Position numbers and translations under genes: made by a program. From Pseudoalteromonas ruthenica (GTDB lineage: Bacteria > Pseudomonadota > Gammaproteobacteria > Enterobacterales > Alteromonadaceae), in contig NZ_CP023396.1 of assembly GCF_008808095.1 (NCBI RefSeq), positions 2,869,501-2,933,500 on the forward strand: a stretch of 64,000 nt of DNA, in the 5' to 3' direction. Below, in pieces: positions 42,444 to 52,603 of the stretch; positions within the stretch are counted from its first letter, which is position 1; every line of letters starts with the position of its first letter. Below the pieces are notes generated by a model that had not been told where the DNA came from, searched no databases, and saw only the letters and a list, made by a program, of their open reading frames with translations.

Positions 42444-42860
42444 CTATAGGTCGTTATTTCTCTGTGCTGGAATATCCGATCCGTATTCAACAAACTCCAC
42501 TTCAAAACCTGCTGGGTCTTTAAAATACACGTTGCGACGATAAGGATTTTCAGGGCCCACTTTATCAACTTCGAAGCCCGCGTCTTGGAGTCGTTGAATG
42601 ACGCCATCAAGATCTTCTGTGACATAAGCAAAGTGTGCTAAACCAACTTGATGGCCGCTGAGATCACGGTTGTCACCAATGCCATTGTCACTAAAAGCAA
42701 GGTAGTGGTAATCATCGCCAAAATGCACCCAAGTACGCGGCTTCCCCGACCATAACCCCTCGCCTTGACTGCGCACCCGCCAATGTGGAAAAGCGGCACG
42801 ATAAAAGTTGAGGGCTTGGTTGATGTCATTCACGACTAGGTTTACATGCTCTAAATACAT
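42444..42860 (-). CDS. VOC-superfamily (glyoxalase-fold) protein
   Basis: 138 residues, one VOC module built of two beta-alpha-beta-beta-beta units. Likely metal ligands are His5 (LEHVNLVV), His76 (LAHFAYV) and Glu122 (GFEVEFVEY). The substrate is unknown; lactoylglutathione lyase, fosfomycin resistance and dioxygenase roles all use this fold. The promoter carries a SoxR-like palindrome, hinting at control by redox-active compounds or electrophiles. Confidence 0.85.
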   Translation of the reverse strand: MYLEHVNLVVNDINQALNFYRAAFPHWRVRSQGEGLWSGKPRTWVHFGDDYHYLAFSDNGIGDNRDLSGHQVGLAHFAYVTEDLDGVIQRLQDAGFEVDKVGPENPYRRNVYFKDPAGFEVEFVEYGSDIPAQRNNDL

Positions 42861-42897
42861 AACGTTCTCCCGAAGATGATTTATTATTTCAGGGACT

Positions 42898-42928
42898 AAG
42901 GTATTTCCTCAACTTAAGTTGAGGTAAA
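42898..42928 (-). promoter_or_regulatory. SoxR-type MerR-family operator and promoter of the VOC gene
   Basis: On the minus strand TTTACC (42923-42928) and TACCTT (42898-42903) are 19 bases apart, the over-long spacer typical of MerR-family promoters. The spacer contains most of an 18-bp perfect palindrome CCTCAACTTAAGTTGAGG (42907-42924). E. coli soxS has CCTCAAGTTAACTTGAGG in the same place with the same TTTACC -35. No regulator gene is nearby. Confidence 0.75.
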
Positions 42929-42950
42929 GCACTTTTTTAGCATTTATTTA

Positions 42951-42979
42951 AAAAAGCCTAGAGAGGGGCTCTAGGCTTT
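42951..42979 (-). terminator. Terminator after pmbA
   Basis: An 8-bp stem GCCTAGAG/CTCTAGGC with a 5-base loop is followed on the minus strand by a run of T. It lies about 18 bases after the pmbA stop and just upstream of the VOC promoter, insulating the two. Confidence 0.88.
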
Positions 42980-42994
42980 ATCGTGTTACTTGAG

Positions 42995-44344
42995 CTACTG
43001 CCCCGCAACTTGCATTTGTTCTATTAACACCGAACCGGTTAACACCCCGCCGCGAGGGTCGACATCACCGCCAATGCCAGCAACGCCTTTAAACATCGAG
43101 CTAAGGTTGCCAGCAATGGTAATCTCACTAACAGGATATTGGATCTCACCATTTTCAACCCAAAACCCGGCCGCCCCGCGCGAGTAATCGCCGGTGACAG
43201 TATTGACGCCTTGACCCATCAACTCGGTCACTAGCAGCCCTTTACCCATTTGTTTAAGCAAAGCGTGCAAATCATCATGGGTTTGCTGTACCAACCAGTT
43301 ATGAATACCGCCGGCGTGGCCTGTGGCGGTCATACCCATTTTGCGAGCGGCATAACTGGCTAATAAATAGGTCTGCAGTTCACCACCGTGAATAATCTCA
43401 CGATCTTGCGTTTTAACGCCCTCCGCATCAAAGGGTGAAGAAGCAAAGCCTTTGGCTAGATGCGGACGCTCACTAATATTAACAATATCACTGAAAACTT
43501 GGGTATTAAGGCTATCGAGCAAGAAGCTCGACTTACGATAAAGCGCACCGCCGCCAATGGCCGACACTAAATGCCCAAACAGGGAATTAGCCACATCGGC
43601 GCGAAAGATCACCGGCACCTTCATGGTTCCTAGTTTTTGGCTATTAAGCCGTGCAAGCGTTTCTTGCGCCGCTTCCAGGCCGACGTCTTTCGCCGCTTTT
43701 AAGCCTGCTTGCTCACGCGATACGGTATAGGCAGCATCGCGCTGCATCTGCTCACCTTGTTGGCCAATGACCATAGTGCTGATGCTATGGCGAGTGCGGG
43801 GGTAGCCTGCCAACATACCGTGACTGTTACCGTACACACGCAGCCCTTGGTGGCTACTAAAGCTGGCACCATCAGAGTTGACGATGCGTTCATCAAGGTT
43901 CAACGCCGCCTGCTCTGCCTCTTGGCAAATTTCAATGCCCTGCTCTGGGGTCACCTGCCACGGGTGGTACAAGTCTAAATCCGGCGGGCTTTGCTCTAAT
44001 AACTCAGCATCAGCAAGGCCATTACATGGGTCTTCTGAAGTGTACTTGGCGATTTCAATGGCTTTTTCCACCACCGAACGCAGCGCACTGGGGCTTAAAT
44101 CTGTGGTTGATGCTGAGCCTTTTTTATTACCTACATAAATGCTCACACCCAAACCACCGTCTTGGTTAAACTCGATGGTTTCTACCTCACCGAGACGAGT
44201 GCCTACAGAGAGTCCAGAAGTACGTGACATAGCGGCTTCCGCAGCCGTTGCACCGAGCTTCTTAGCTTGGGCAAGCACCTCGCTTACGGCCTCTTTGACT
44301 TCATCGATTTGGCTATAAATCGCTGCCGATTCATTTTCTTGCAT
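42995..44344 (-). CDS. pmbA: Metalloprotease TldE (PmbA)
   Basis: 449 residues from ATG 44344, matching E. coli PmbA (450). A longer frame reaches 44458 but overlaps the divergent darP. Landmarks: FNQDGGLGVSIYVGNKKGSAS, GHAGGIHNW, GQGVNTVTGDYSRGAAGFWV, cited as short segments. TldE pairs with TldD in a heterodimer that processes microcins and CcdA. tldD is 0.7 kb away. Confidence 0.95.
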   Translation of the reverse strand: MQENESAAIYSQIDEVKEAVSEVLAQAKKLGATAAEAAMSRTSGLSVGTRLGEVETIEFNQDGGLGVSIYVGNKKGSASTTDLSPSALRSVVEKAIEIAKYTSEDPCNGLADAELLEQSPPDLDLYHPWQVTPEQGIEICQEAEQAALNLDERIVNSDGASFSSHQGLRVYGNSHGMLAGYPRTRHSISTMVIGQQGEQMQRDAAYTVSREQAGLKAAKDVGLEAAQETLARLNSQKLGTMKVPVIFRADVANSLFGHLVSAIGGGALYRKSSFLLDSLNTQVFSDIVNISERPHLAKGFASSPFDAEGVKTQDREIIHGGELQTYLLASYAARKMGMTATGHAGGIHNWLVQQTHDDLHALLKQMGKGLLVTELMGQGVNTVTGDYSRGAAGFWVENGEIQYPVSEITIAGNLSSMFKGVAGIGGDVDPRGGVLTGSVLIEQMQVAGQ

Positions 44345-44444
44345 AATGGCTTTCACAGTTGGTGAATATTGATCTAAGCGTACCACAAAGCATCTGCGCA
44401 TTTTAGTGATATAATGGCTGCAAAGAGCATTAATCGAGCATGTT

Positions 44445-44957
44445 ATGGCTAAGAGCAAACAACCTGAAGAAGAGATTATTTACGTTTCCAAAAGCGAGCT
44501 AAAACGCGATGCCATGGAGTTTCATGAGCTGGGTGTAGAAATCGCCAACCTCTCAAAAAAAGCACGTGAAAAACTACCATTGAGTAACGAGCTTGTGGAG
44601 GCGATGAACTTAGCCGACCGCCTGAAAGAGAAAAAAGACGCCTATCGTCGCCATCTCAATTACATCGCCAAAACCTTGCGCGGCACCGATAATGTCGAAG
44701 ACATTCATCAAGCTATGGCCATTATCACCAATAAGAACAATCAAAAAGATGTGGTGATAAACCAAATAGAGCAAACTCGAGATGAGCTAATCGCTGAAGG
44801 TGATAGCCGCTTAAATCCTCTGCTTGAGCAATATCCGCAGCTTGACCGCCAGCGCATGCGACAAATTATTCGCCAAGCAGGCAAAGAGGTAAAGCAAGAG
44901 AAACCCGGAAAGTCTCACAAAGAGCTATTTCAAATCCTCAAAGAGTTAATGCTCTAG
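44445..44957 (+). CDS. darP: Ribosome-associated protein DarP (YjgA, DUF615)
   Basis: 170 residues, highly charged, helical. KSELKRDAMEFHELGVEIANL at the start and the C-terminal RQIIRQAGKE and KELFQILKEL match the YjgA/DarP family, which helps late 50S assembly. It is divergent from pmbA, as in E. coli, and convergent with tldD. Confidence 0.95.
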   Translation: MAKSKQPEEEIIYVSKSELKRDAMEFHELGVEIANLSKKAREKLPLSNELVEAMNLADRLKEKKDAYRRHLNYIAKTLRGTDNVEDIHQAMAIITNKNNQKDVVINQIEQTRDELIAEGDSRLNPLLEQYPQLDRQRMRQIIRQAGKEVKQEKPGKSHKELFQILKELML

Positions 44958-44986
44958 CAGAGTCTCGGTTACCAGCTTTAAGTTAG

Positions 44987-45013
44987 AAAAAACAGCGCTC
45001 TTGCGCTGTTTTT
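44987..45013. terminator. Bidirectional terminator between darP and tldD
   Basis: An 8-bp stem AACAGCGC/GCGCTGTT (44991-44998 with 45003-45010) around a TCTT loop, with A on the left and T on the right, serves both convergent genes. Confidence 0.88.
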
Positions 45014-45026
45014 CTTTTGGGGATGT

Positions 45027-46466
45027 TTAAGCGGTACCACCGACGGTGAGTTGGTCGATTTTCAAAGAGGGCTGCCCCACTCCTACCGGGACACTCTGTC
45101 CATCCTTACCACAAATACCCACGCCTTTATCTAGCGCGAGATCATTGCCTACCATAGATATTTGCTTCATTACCTCTGGGCCATTACCAATCAGCGTGGC
45201 ACCTTTGATAGGTGTGGTGATTTTGCCATTTTCAATTAAGTAGGCTTCCGAGGCTGAGAACACAAATTTGCCAGAGGTGATATCCACTTGGCCACCGCCA
45301 AAGTTTGGCGCGTAAATGCCTTTGTCTACTGAGCCGATGATCTCTTCTTGACTATGCTCGCCACCGAGCATATAGGTATTAGTCATACGTGGCATAGGCA
45401 AGTGTGCATAAGATTCGCGACGGCCGTTTCCAGTAGGCGCTACTCCCATCAATTTAGCGTTGTGCTTATCTTGCATATAGCCCTTTAGGATACCCTGCTC
45501 AATAAGTACGTTGTAACCACCCGGAGTGCCTTCATCATCGATATTTAATGACCCACGACGATTCGCCATGGTGCCATCATCAACCACAGTACATAGCTCT
45601 GACGCCACCTGCTGACCAATTTTGCCACTAAACGCAGAAGCGCCTTTGCGATTAAAGTCGCCTTCAAGGCCATGACCTACAGCCTCATGCAGCAACACGC
45701 CAGGCCAACCTGCACCCAGCACCACAGGCATGGTTCCCGCTGGAGCGTCAATAGCTTCTAAGTTGACCTTAGCCATACGTACAGCGTCTTCAGCGTAGTG
45801 CATCCAACGCGGCTTACCGTCGACTAATTCTTTGAAATAGTTAAAATCGAGTCTGGCTCCGCCACCGGCACCCCCACGCTCGCGACGATCACCCTTTTTC
45901 AACAGCACTGAGCAGTTCAATCTCACTAGCGGGCGAATATCGGTTGCAAAGGTACCATCACTCGCCGCCACGAGCACTTCTTCATAGACGGCGGACATCG
46001 AGCTTACTACCTGCTCAGCTTCAGGTGCCAATTGACGGATATACTCTTCAACTTCACGCAGAAGCGCCACCTTATCGTCATCGCTCATGCTCTGAATCGG
46101 TTGCAGCGGCGCAAATTGACGTTTCACATCTTGCTCACTGAATATTTTAACCTGACCATGTTGATCCGCATCAGCGATACTGCGTGCGGCCATCGCGGCA
46201 TTATTAATCGCTTCGAGATTAATAGCATCAGAATAGGAAAAACCGGTTTTCTCGCCACTGATCGCGCGCACACCGACGCCGCGCTCGATGTTATAGCTCC
46301 CTTCTTTGACTAAACCGTCCTCTAACACCCACGACTCGTTGTAGCTCGATTGGAAGTATAAGTCCGCATAGTCCACCTTATGCTGATGGATATATTGCAA
46401 GGCGTTGGCGAGATCATCGCGGTCCAATCGGCTTTGCGTTAAAAGGTTGTGCTCAACTTGACTCAT
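45027..46466 (-). CDS. tldD: Metalloprotease TldD
   Basis: 479 residues (E. coli 481). It contains the metal site in [13 protein letters not shown], an HExxxH motif, plus [14 protein letters not shown] and the C-terminal [22 protein letters not shown] family landmarks. It acts with TldE. Its ATG overlaps the stop of the nitrilase-family gene by 4 bases, and it is the last gene of a long mreB-to-tldD series on this strand. Confidence 0.96.
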   Translation of the reverse strand: MSQVEHNLLTQSRLDRDDLANALQYIHQHKVDYADLYFQSSYNESWVLEDGLVKEGSYNIERGVGVRAISGEKTGFSYSDAINLEAINNAAMAARSIADADQHGQVKIFSEQDVKRQFAPLQPIQSMSDDDKVALLREVEEYIRQLAPEAEQVVSSMSAVYEEVLVAASDGTFATDIRPLVRLNCSVLLKKGDRRERGGAGGGARLDFNYFKELVDGKPRWMHYAEDAVRMAKVNLEAIDAPAGTMPVVLGAGWPGVLLHEAVGHGLEGDFNRKGASAFSGKIGQQVASELCTVVDDGTMANRRGSLNIDDEGTPGGYNVLIEQGILKGYMQDKHNAKLMGVAPTGNGRRESYAHLPMPRMTNTYMLGGEHSQEEIIGSVDKGIYAPNFGGGQVDITSGKFVFSASEAYLIENGKITTPIKGATLIGNGPEVMKQISMVGNDLALDKGVGICGKDGQSVPVGVGQPSLKIDQLTVGGTA

Positions 46467-47293
46467 AAACTTACTTTTCTCGCTTGGCGGTGAGCATGCA
46501 TGGGCATGGACTCACGGCGTTGATTTAATTCTTCGCTGTTTATTGGCTGGGCTATCCAGCCCTCGCCATGGCTCAGCTCAGCTTGCACTTCACCCCATGG
46601 CGAAACAATTAGGCTATGGCCATAGGTCTCACGACCATTGTTGTGAGCGCAGTCACTATTATTACGACCGTACAGCCCGGCAGCGACCACATAACATTGA
46701 CTTTCTATCGCTCGTGCACGCAACAAGGTATGCCAATGCGCTCGACCGGTGGGTACTGTAAAAGCACTAGGAACAAGCAGTATATCAGCCCCCAGTTGCA
46801 CTTGCTGACGATAGAGTTCGCTAAAGCGCATATCATAGCACACACTTAACCCTAGCCATCCAAAGGGCGAGTCGAGTACCACCACCTGCTCACCGGCTTC
46901 GGTATGTTTGGACTCGTGATAAGTGCCAGTGCCATCCGCTACGGTCACATCAAACAGGTGAATTTTGTTGTATTGCGCTCGCTCTTGGCCTTGGTCATCA
47001 AAGACAAAAGATGCCGCGAGGTAACGCCCTTCTGAGGTGGCGACCGGCAGAGTCCCTGCCGCAAGCCATATACCGTAACGCTTACACAGCGCAGCTAAAC
47101 GCTGGCGCCAATATAAGTGTTTTTCGGCCACAGCCAATACCTGCTCACTGCTTTTTGCAAAGCATAACCAGCTTTCCGGAAAACACACTAAGCAAGGCCG
47201 CTGTGGCTGTAACTGAGCTAAAAACTGCTGCACACGCTGAAAGTTATCCTCACTGTCTTGCTGGGCGCAAAACTGTAACGCATACAACATCAT
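46463..47293 (-). CDS. Carbon-nitrogen hydrolase (nitrilase superfamily, Nit-like)
   Basis: 276 residues. Catalytic triad Glu40 (CFPES), Lys110 (YNKIHLFDV) and Cys152 (SVCYDMRF). The family includes Nit1-type deaminated-glutathione amidases, which this sequence resembles ([19 protein letters not shown] lead), cited here by position 110-128. The exact substrate is unproven. It sits between yhdP and tldD with 4-base overlaps on both sides, so it is translated as part of that operon. Confidence 0.9.
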   Translation of the reverse strand: MMLYALQFCAQQDSEDNFQRVQQFLAQLQPQRPCLVCFPESWLCFAKSSEQVLAVAEKHLYWRQRLAALCKRYGIWLAAGTLPVATSEGRYLAASFVFDDQGQERAQYNKIHLFDVTVADGTGTYHESKHTEAGEQVVVLDSPFGWLGLSVCYDMRFSELYRQQVQLGADILLVPSAFTVPTGRAHWHTLLRARAIESQCYVVAAGLYGRNNSDCAHNNGRETYGHSLIVSPWGEVQAELSHGEGWIAQPINSEELNQRRESMPMHAHRQARKVSL

Positions 47294-50200
47294 AGTAATG
47301 GTTTCCCTAGTGGTTGTTCGGGTTGCGATGCCGGTGGTTGATTTTGCGCAGCTTGCGGCAAGGTGACTTCTCGGCTGCTACGGTCGAGTTCAACCACCTC
47401 AGGGTTATCCATTGCCCCACTGACCTTAAATTTAATCTCAGAAATAACTCGCGCTGAGTGGATGACCTTATCCAAGGCCAGTGCCGCTAACCCTGTTACT
47501 GGGTTGACCATCCAAGCAACAATCACGGGTAAGCTAGAAGTAACCTGTGGTGCCACGGCTAAATCATAGTTAATGGTTTGCGTATTTAAATCCGCATAAC
47601 CCTTAATAGTAAGATCAGCAGGCACGCCATCCATTTTCGTATCTTTAGTGTAAGCAATCCCTTGGGCCAACTGCATACTGCCTTGCATACTGTTGTAGAA
47701 AAAACCTTTCGCAAACACATCGCGAAAATCCAGCTTGAGCTTGCGTACCAGAGAGTCCAGGCTCAGTAACGAGAAGACCCGCGCTCCGCCATCGCTAATT
47801 TCACTTAGGTGCCCTTCACCGAGTTGCCAACTAATTTCACCGCCCAAGCTGGCGATATCAATATCGTATGGGGCTGCCTGCCAATGCAGCGCAAAATCCA
47901 TATTTGCTTCAGAGTCTTGAACCGTTGAAGTGATATCAAACTCATCAAACAGCGAACCAATATCATCACTATTAAATTGGCCTTTGACATGAGTTTGCCC
48001 ATCACGCCAATAGCCATCGGCACGCAGCACATGTTCGCGTTTATCGACCACCAACTCACTAATAGTCAGTTGCTCGCCAGCACCCGCAAAATGAAGCTCG
48101 ACCTGATCAAGTTGATAATGGTTAATGCGACAATCACCGCAGGTAAACGCTACACTCGGTAGCTGCGTTAACCAATTTAAATCCGTTTCGCTGCTGTGTG
48201 TAACATCATCACCGCCACTATCATTAGTGGGGATGTTCACGCGTAGATAGTCAGCATGGGCGCGAATATCGCGGCGCTGTGCTTGGCTACCGGTAGGAAT
48301 GTCTACTCGGGCTCGCAGCTCTTTGGCGAGCAATTTTAAATCCATTGCTGCGGGTTGATTAATTAACGTAAATTCCAGCTCATTAAAGGGCACCACATCA
48401 ACATAAGCTGTGCGTACTTGCCCCACCACCTTGGTTAACGCTGGCATTACCGAAGGCTCGCCACTGCTGCGTGCAGCCACATCAATAATGTTATTAAGTA
48501 CAGGCTGCCAAGCGAGGATATCGGCTTCTGGGAGATTAACGCTCACCTCAAACCCTTGCTTGTTAAGCCCTAAATTTTGCTTGCCGACAATAAGGTGAGC
48601 ATTACTCATTTGCTGCTCGCCGTTGTTGAGAATGCCGTTAAAGTATAATTGCTCGTCTAACTCGACCATGATCAGGTTAGAAATGTCATCCCCCTGAATT
48701 AAGGCATTAAGCGGCCACGCTTCGTCTGCGGCTTTGTTATACGGCGTCGGCAGAGTGCTGGTTACCCCGAGCATATCACTTTGCACATGCGCCTCGTAAC
48801 TAAACCCTTGGTTATCAAAGTTTAGAGCCAACTGCGCATTGAGCGCAGTGGTACCACTCAACTGCGCATCTAACAAGCCATTCAGTCGCTTTTGTAACTG
48901 CGCCACATCAGCTTGCAAACCAATGTTAAGGTCAGCGTGATAGTTTTCGCCTTGGTTTTCACCCAGCAAGCTCACAGTGAGCGGCATCCCTTGCCAATAG
49001 GCCTGGGCTTCATTTATCTCAATACGATCGTTTACAAACGACAACCTGCCACGCAGTTCACTTAAGTCGATACCGGGCTGCGCTAGGTGAACGGCATTGC
49101 CAGCGAATAACACCTCGCCTGAAGCACGCACTCCACTGTCTTTGAGGTCGATAAGCAGCTGCAGCTCGCCATCTAGGCGGTCTTGTGCCTGTATCACATC
49201 AAAGACGGTGGCAAGCGGCTCAGCTAATGGTGTTTGCGCAAAAAAAGGCTGCAGCTTAGGCGCTGCAATATTAGCTGTAATATCAATGGCTAAAGTGTCA
49301 GCATTGAGCAAGTCCTGCAAATACACATGGACGCTGTCACCCAGCGCTAAATTGAGTAACTCGCCACTGCGGCTATAAATATCCATGCGCTGATTGTTAA
49401 ACGCTAAGTCAACAGCGGCATTTTTTATCGTCGGCCAGTCAGGGGCAAAAGCGAACTCCGTATCTTCTATTTGGGCATTGACCGCGAACCGTCCCTGCTG
49501 TTCGGTAAAGGGAAACTGATCGAGCGGTCCCTGTAACAACACCTGGGCAAAATGCATATCGCCACTTTTTATTGCCCCATTGAGGTAGTCAATCAGGTTT
49601 TTATGCATATAAGGTTCAGGGAAGTACCGCCCGGCATTGGCTGCACTGCCGCCACTGATTTCTGCGTATAGGTTCATATCTGGCTGCGAATCAAGAGTCA
49701 GCGCAAATTCGGCAACTAAGTCTAAATCATCATTGCTTAAAGTGACTTCATCACTTTCGATGGACCAATGCTCGCCATCATTAAAGAATGCGACTTCTGC
49801 GGCAAGTTGTTGATAAGCGAGCGGCTCGCTAAACGTCTTGCCGGTCAATAGGTGGTTGTCGCTACCAGCAATACTAAGTAAACCTTTACGGTTGTTAATA
49901 TGCGCGCTGGCACTGAGGTCTTGCGCACCAGGAATACCATGAAACCCCGACCACCCTAAGTGTTCAGCTTCAAACCATACTCGCCATTGCTTATCGCCTT
50001 GCCAGTGAAAATAGCCCTCGTTGATAAACCCTTGCGGTTGCACCGTCAGCAGCTCTTGTAATAACTGCGATTTTCCTAACCGTGCAAAGGTGGAGAACAT
50101 GGAAATATCTAAGTCTTGCACCCACACTTGTTGCTGTTCGCTGATGAGTGCATCAAAAATAATCGGTGCCCACTGGTATTGTTCATCGCTAAACTGCAGC

Positions 50201-51129
50201 CCAGATGTACGCACTCGCCAGCCTTTTGCTTGAGGATGAATACGCACCATACCCTGTTGCAACTCGAGGTATTGAGGTTGTTGCTGGTATTGCCAATTGA
50301 GTTGGCTCGGTTGCATCGCCAATTGCACATCGGTTAGGCGACCTTCAGCAAAGTGCAGCCAAGATTCAAAATTGAGATTCGATTGTAATTGGCTTAATTC
50401 CGGGCGAACAAACTCTTGTAACCAACCAGAGATGTTCAAACTCTGTGCCTGCAGATATAAATCGCCATAAATATTATTTAAGCGCGCGCCGGAGAGTTTA
50501 AGGCGAGCTTCAAGAGTATTTTGCTCGATGCCCGGGAGGCTCACCTGACCTTCGGCAAAATGGTCTTTAGCACGGTTTTGCCACACCAAGTTTTCTAAAA
50601 AAATACGGTGATGGCGGTTATCGAGGCTAATGATGTTAAGTTCGCTATCTTCGATAGCAAAATGCCCTTGCTCACCCAAAAACAGGCTTTCGATTAAGGC
50701 TTGCTGCTGCGAGCTGCTGGTTTTTGACTCACTGCTAAGTAGGGCGCGAGCGTCGATTTCAGCGTCAAACCCTTGCAGTACAAAGTAATTGGAGTGCAGC
50801 TGCCTATCCAGCAATGATTGCCATAAATTAATATGCAACCGGGTTTGTTCAATGCTGACGCTAATAGGGGCCTTAGCATTGTCGGCAAACCCTACTTGGT
50901 TTATGACAAGCGCTGGGCCATTACCCTGCCAGCTCGCACTTAATGAGCCAATGGAGATATCGGCATTTAACTGCTCACCAAGGAACTGCTCGACCTCAGC
51001 ACGATAATCATTGGCATAAGGTAAGCTGTATTTGACCAGCGACACCAGCACAGCAAGCAACACTAGGGTAACTGCGCTGATTTGCCAAATTTTCCGCAAA
51101 CAAAAAAAGCAAACCGACTTGGCGTTCAC
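47290..51129 (-). CDS. yhdP: AsmA-like envelope protein YhdP
   Basis: 1279 residues from a GTG start overlapping the rng stop. One N-terminal membrane helix (about 13-35) anchors a very long periplasmic beta-rich body with DUF3971 and AsmA-type C-terminal region (about 1030-1240). YhdP, with TamB and YdbH, carries phospholipid to the outer membrane. The C-terminus is a Gln/Pro-rich tail. The order mreBCD-maf-rng-yhdP is the same as in E. coli. Confidence 0.94.
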   Translation of the reverse strand: MNAKSVCFFCLRKIWQISAVTLVLLAVLVSLVKYSLPYANDYRAEVEQFLGEQLNADISIGSLSASWQGNGPALVINQVGFADNAKAPISVSIEQTRLHINLWQSLLDRQLHSNYFVLQGFDAEIDARALLSSESKTSSSQQQALIESLFLGEQGHFAIEDSELNIISLDNRHHRIFLENLVWQNRAKDHFAEGQVSLPGIEQNTLEARLKLSGARLNNIYGDLYLQAQSLNISGWLQEFVRPELSQLQSNLNFESWLHFAEGRLTDVQLAMQPSQLNWQYQQQPQYLELQQGMVRIHPQAKGWRVRTSGLQFSDEQYQWAPIIFDALISEQQQVWVQDLDISMFSTFARLGKSQLLQELLTVQPQGFINEGYFHWQGDKQWRVWFEAEHLGWSGFHGIPGAQDLSASAHINNRKGLLSIAGSDNHLLTGKTFSEPLAYQQLAAEVAFFNDGEHWSIESDEVTLSNDDLDLVAEFALTLDSQPDMNLYAEISGGSAANAGRYFPEPYMHKNLIDYLNGAIKSGDMHFAQVLLQGPLDQFPFTEQQGRFAVNAQIEDTEFAFAPDWPTIKNAAVDLAFNNQRMDIYSRSGELLNLALGDSVHVYLQDLLNADTLAIDITANIAAPKLQPFFAQTPLAEPLATVFDVIQAQDRLDGELQLLIDLKDSGVRASGEVLFAGNAVHLAQPGIDLSELRGRLSFVNDRIEINEAQAYWQGMPLTVSLLGENQGENYHADLNIGLQADVAQLQKRLNGLLDAQLSGTTALNAQLALNFDNQGFSYEAHVQSDMLGVTSTLPTPYNKAADEAWPLNALIQGDDISNLIMVELDEQLYFNGILNNGEQQMSNAHLIVGKQNLGLNKQGFEVSVNLPEADILAWQPVLNNIIDVAARSSGEPSVMPALTKVVGQVRTAYVDVVPFNELEFTLINQPAAMDLKLLAKELRARVDIPTGSQAQRRDIRAHADYLRVNIPTNDSGGDDVTHSSETDLNWLTQLPSVAFTCGDCRINHYQLDQVELHFAGAGEQLTISELVVDKREHVLRADGYWRDGQTHVKGQFNSDDIGSLFDEFDITSTVQDSEANMDFALHWQAAPYDIDIASLGGEISWQLGEGHLSEISDGGARVFSLLSLDSLVRKLKLDFRDVFAKGFFYNSMQGSMQLAQGIAYTKDTKMDGVPADLTIKGYADLNTQTINYDLAVAPQVTSSLPVIVAWMVNPVTGLAALALDKVIHSARVISEIKFKVSGAMDNPEVVELDRSSREVTLPQAAQNQPPASQPEQPLGKPLL

Positions 51130-52601
51130 TACATCATCACCACATCGAACTGCTCTTGGCTATATAGGTTTTCTGTTTGAATCATGACCTGTTTACCAAT
51201 AAAGAGCTCTAGCTCTGCAAGGTTATGATATTCATCATTAATTAGCGCTTCGCTAACCGCTGCAGAAGCATACACCATAAATTTATCTGCATCATAGGCT
51301 CGATTAACTCGAACAATTTCTCGCAGAATCTCGTAACACACGGTCTCGACCGTTTTCAACGAGCCACGACCTGCACAAGACGGACACACCCCACAGAGAA
51401 TATGCTCTAAACTCTCCCGGGTGCGCTTGCGCGTCATTTCCACAAGCCCGAGTGCAGAAAGGCTGTTAATATTCGCTTTCGCTCTGTCTTTGGACAACGC
51501 TTGTTCCAAAGAGTGCAATACTCGGCGTTTATGTTCTTCAGACACCATATCGATAAAGTCGATAATGATAATACCGCCTAAATTACGCAGTCTTAGTTGC
51601 CGGGCGATGGCACTGGTGGCTTCAATATTGGTATTAAAAATTGTCTCTTCTAGATTACGGTGGCCAACAAAGGCGCCGGTATTAACATCCACCGTGGTCA
51701 TGGCTTCGGTTTGATCGATGATCAAATAGCCGCCGGATTTGAGCTCTACTTTACGATGCAGTGCTTTTTGTATTTCGTTCTCGACATCGAATAAATCAAA
51801 AATAGGCCGCTCGCCCGGGTAGTACTCTAATACCTTCGCAAGGTGTGGTACGAATTCTTCTGTAAAGGTTGTCAGCTCTTGATAGGTAAGCTTTGAATCC
51901 ACACGAATGCGTTCCATGTCTTCGCCTACGTAGTCACGCAAAGTACGAAAAGCAAGCTTTAAATCCTCGTGGAGGATGTTTTCTTTACGGGTTTTCTTCC
52001 GCCTGTCGACTATTTTCAACCACAGCTTTTTAAGAAATTCTGCATCATGTTTAAGCTCATGCTCGCTGGCTCCTTCCGCTGCGGTACGAACTATAAAGCC
52101 GCCGTTTTCGTCGTTGTACTGGGCAACAATATCCTTCAAGCGCTGACGCTCTTCGTCGCCTTCTATACGCTGACTAACCCCTACATGAGTGGCATCTGGC
52201 ATAAACACCAAATAACGTGATGGAATCGTAATATCCGTGGTTAAGCGCGCTCCTTTAGTGCCGATGGGATCTTTGACCACCTGCACCATAATGTGCTGAC
52301 CTTGGCGCACCAATTCACGTATATCCTGCACTTTTTTGATATGCTGGTCGTCCACCCCTTCTTCAAAAGACGCACTATTGACGATGTCTGAGGCATGTAG
52401 AAACGCTGCCTTCTCTAGGCCAATATCAACAAAAGCGGCCTGCATACCCGGTAATACCCGGCTTACTTTGCCTAAATAAATATTGCCGACGATGCCTAGG
52501 TTGCCTATGCGCTCAACCTGCACCTCTTGCAATACGCCGTTTTCAATCAGTGCTACACGGCTTTCACTGGGCGTTACATTAATAAGTAATTCTGAGCTCA
52601 T
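51129..52601 (-). CDS. rng: Ribonuclease G
   Basis: 490 residues (E. coli 489). N-terminal S1 domain (about 37-125), RNase E/G catalytic core with IIIIDFIDM carrying the metal-binding Asp, and a zinc-link-type CPSCAGRG near residue 405. It matures the 16S rRNA 5' end and degrades some mRNAs. It ends in MM with TAG overlapping the yhdP GTG. Starts two bases after maf. Confidence 0.96.
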   Translation of the reverse strand: MSSELLINVTPSESRVALIENGVLQEVQVERIGNLGIVGNIYLGKVSRVLPGMQAAFVDIGLEKAAFLHASDIVNSASFEEGVDDQHIKKVQDIRELVRQGQHIMVQVVKDPIGTKGARLTTDITIPSRYLVFMPDATHVGVSQRIEGDEERQRLKDIVAQYNDENGGFIVRTAAEGASEHELKHDAEFLKKLWLKIVDRRKKTRKENILHEDLKLAFRTLRDYVGEDMERIRVDSKLTYQELTTFTEEFVPHLAKVLEYYPGERPIFDLFDVENEIQKALHRKVELKSGGYLIIDQTEAMTTVDVNTGAFVGHRNLEETIFNTNIEATSAIARQLRLRNLGGIIIIDFIDMVSEEHKRRVLHSLEQALSKDRAKANINSLSALGLVEMTRKRTRESLEHILCGVCPSCAGRGSLKTVETVCYEILREIVRVNRAYDADKFMVYASAAVSEALINDEYHNLAELELFIGKQVMIQTENLYSQEQFDVVMM

Positions 52602-52603
52602 GG

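Noticed and set aside
42907-42924. Palindrome as a simple restriction-like or terminator palindrome
   Set aside because: It has no loop and no T tract, and its placement between -35 and -10 elements is better explained as a regulator site.
44345-44458. N-terminal extension of PmbA by 38 residues
   Set aside because: It would overlap the divergent darP start and remove the shared promoter region; the ATG at 44344 gives the family length.
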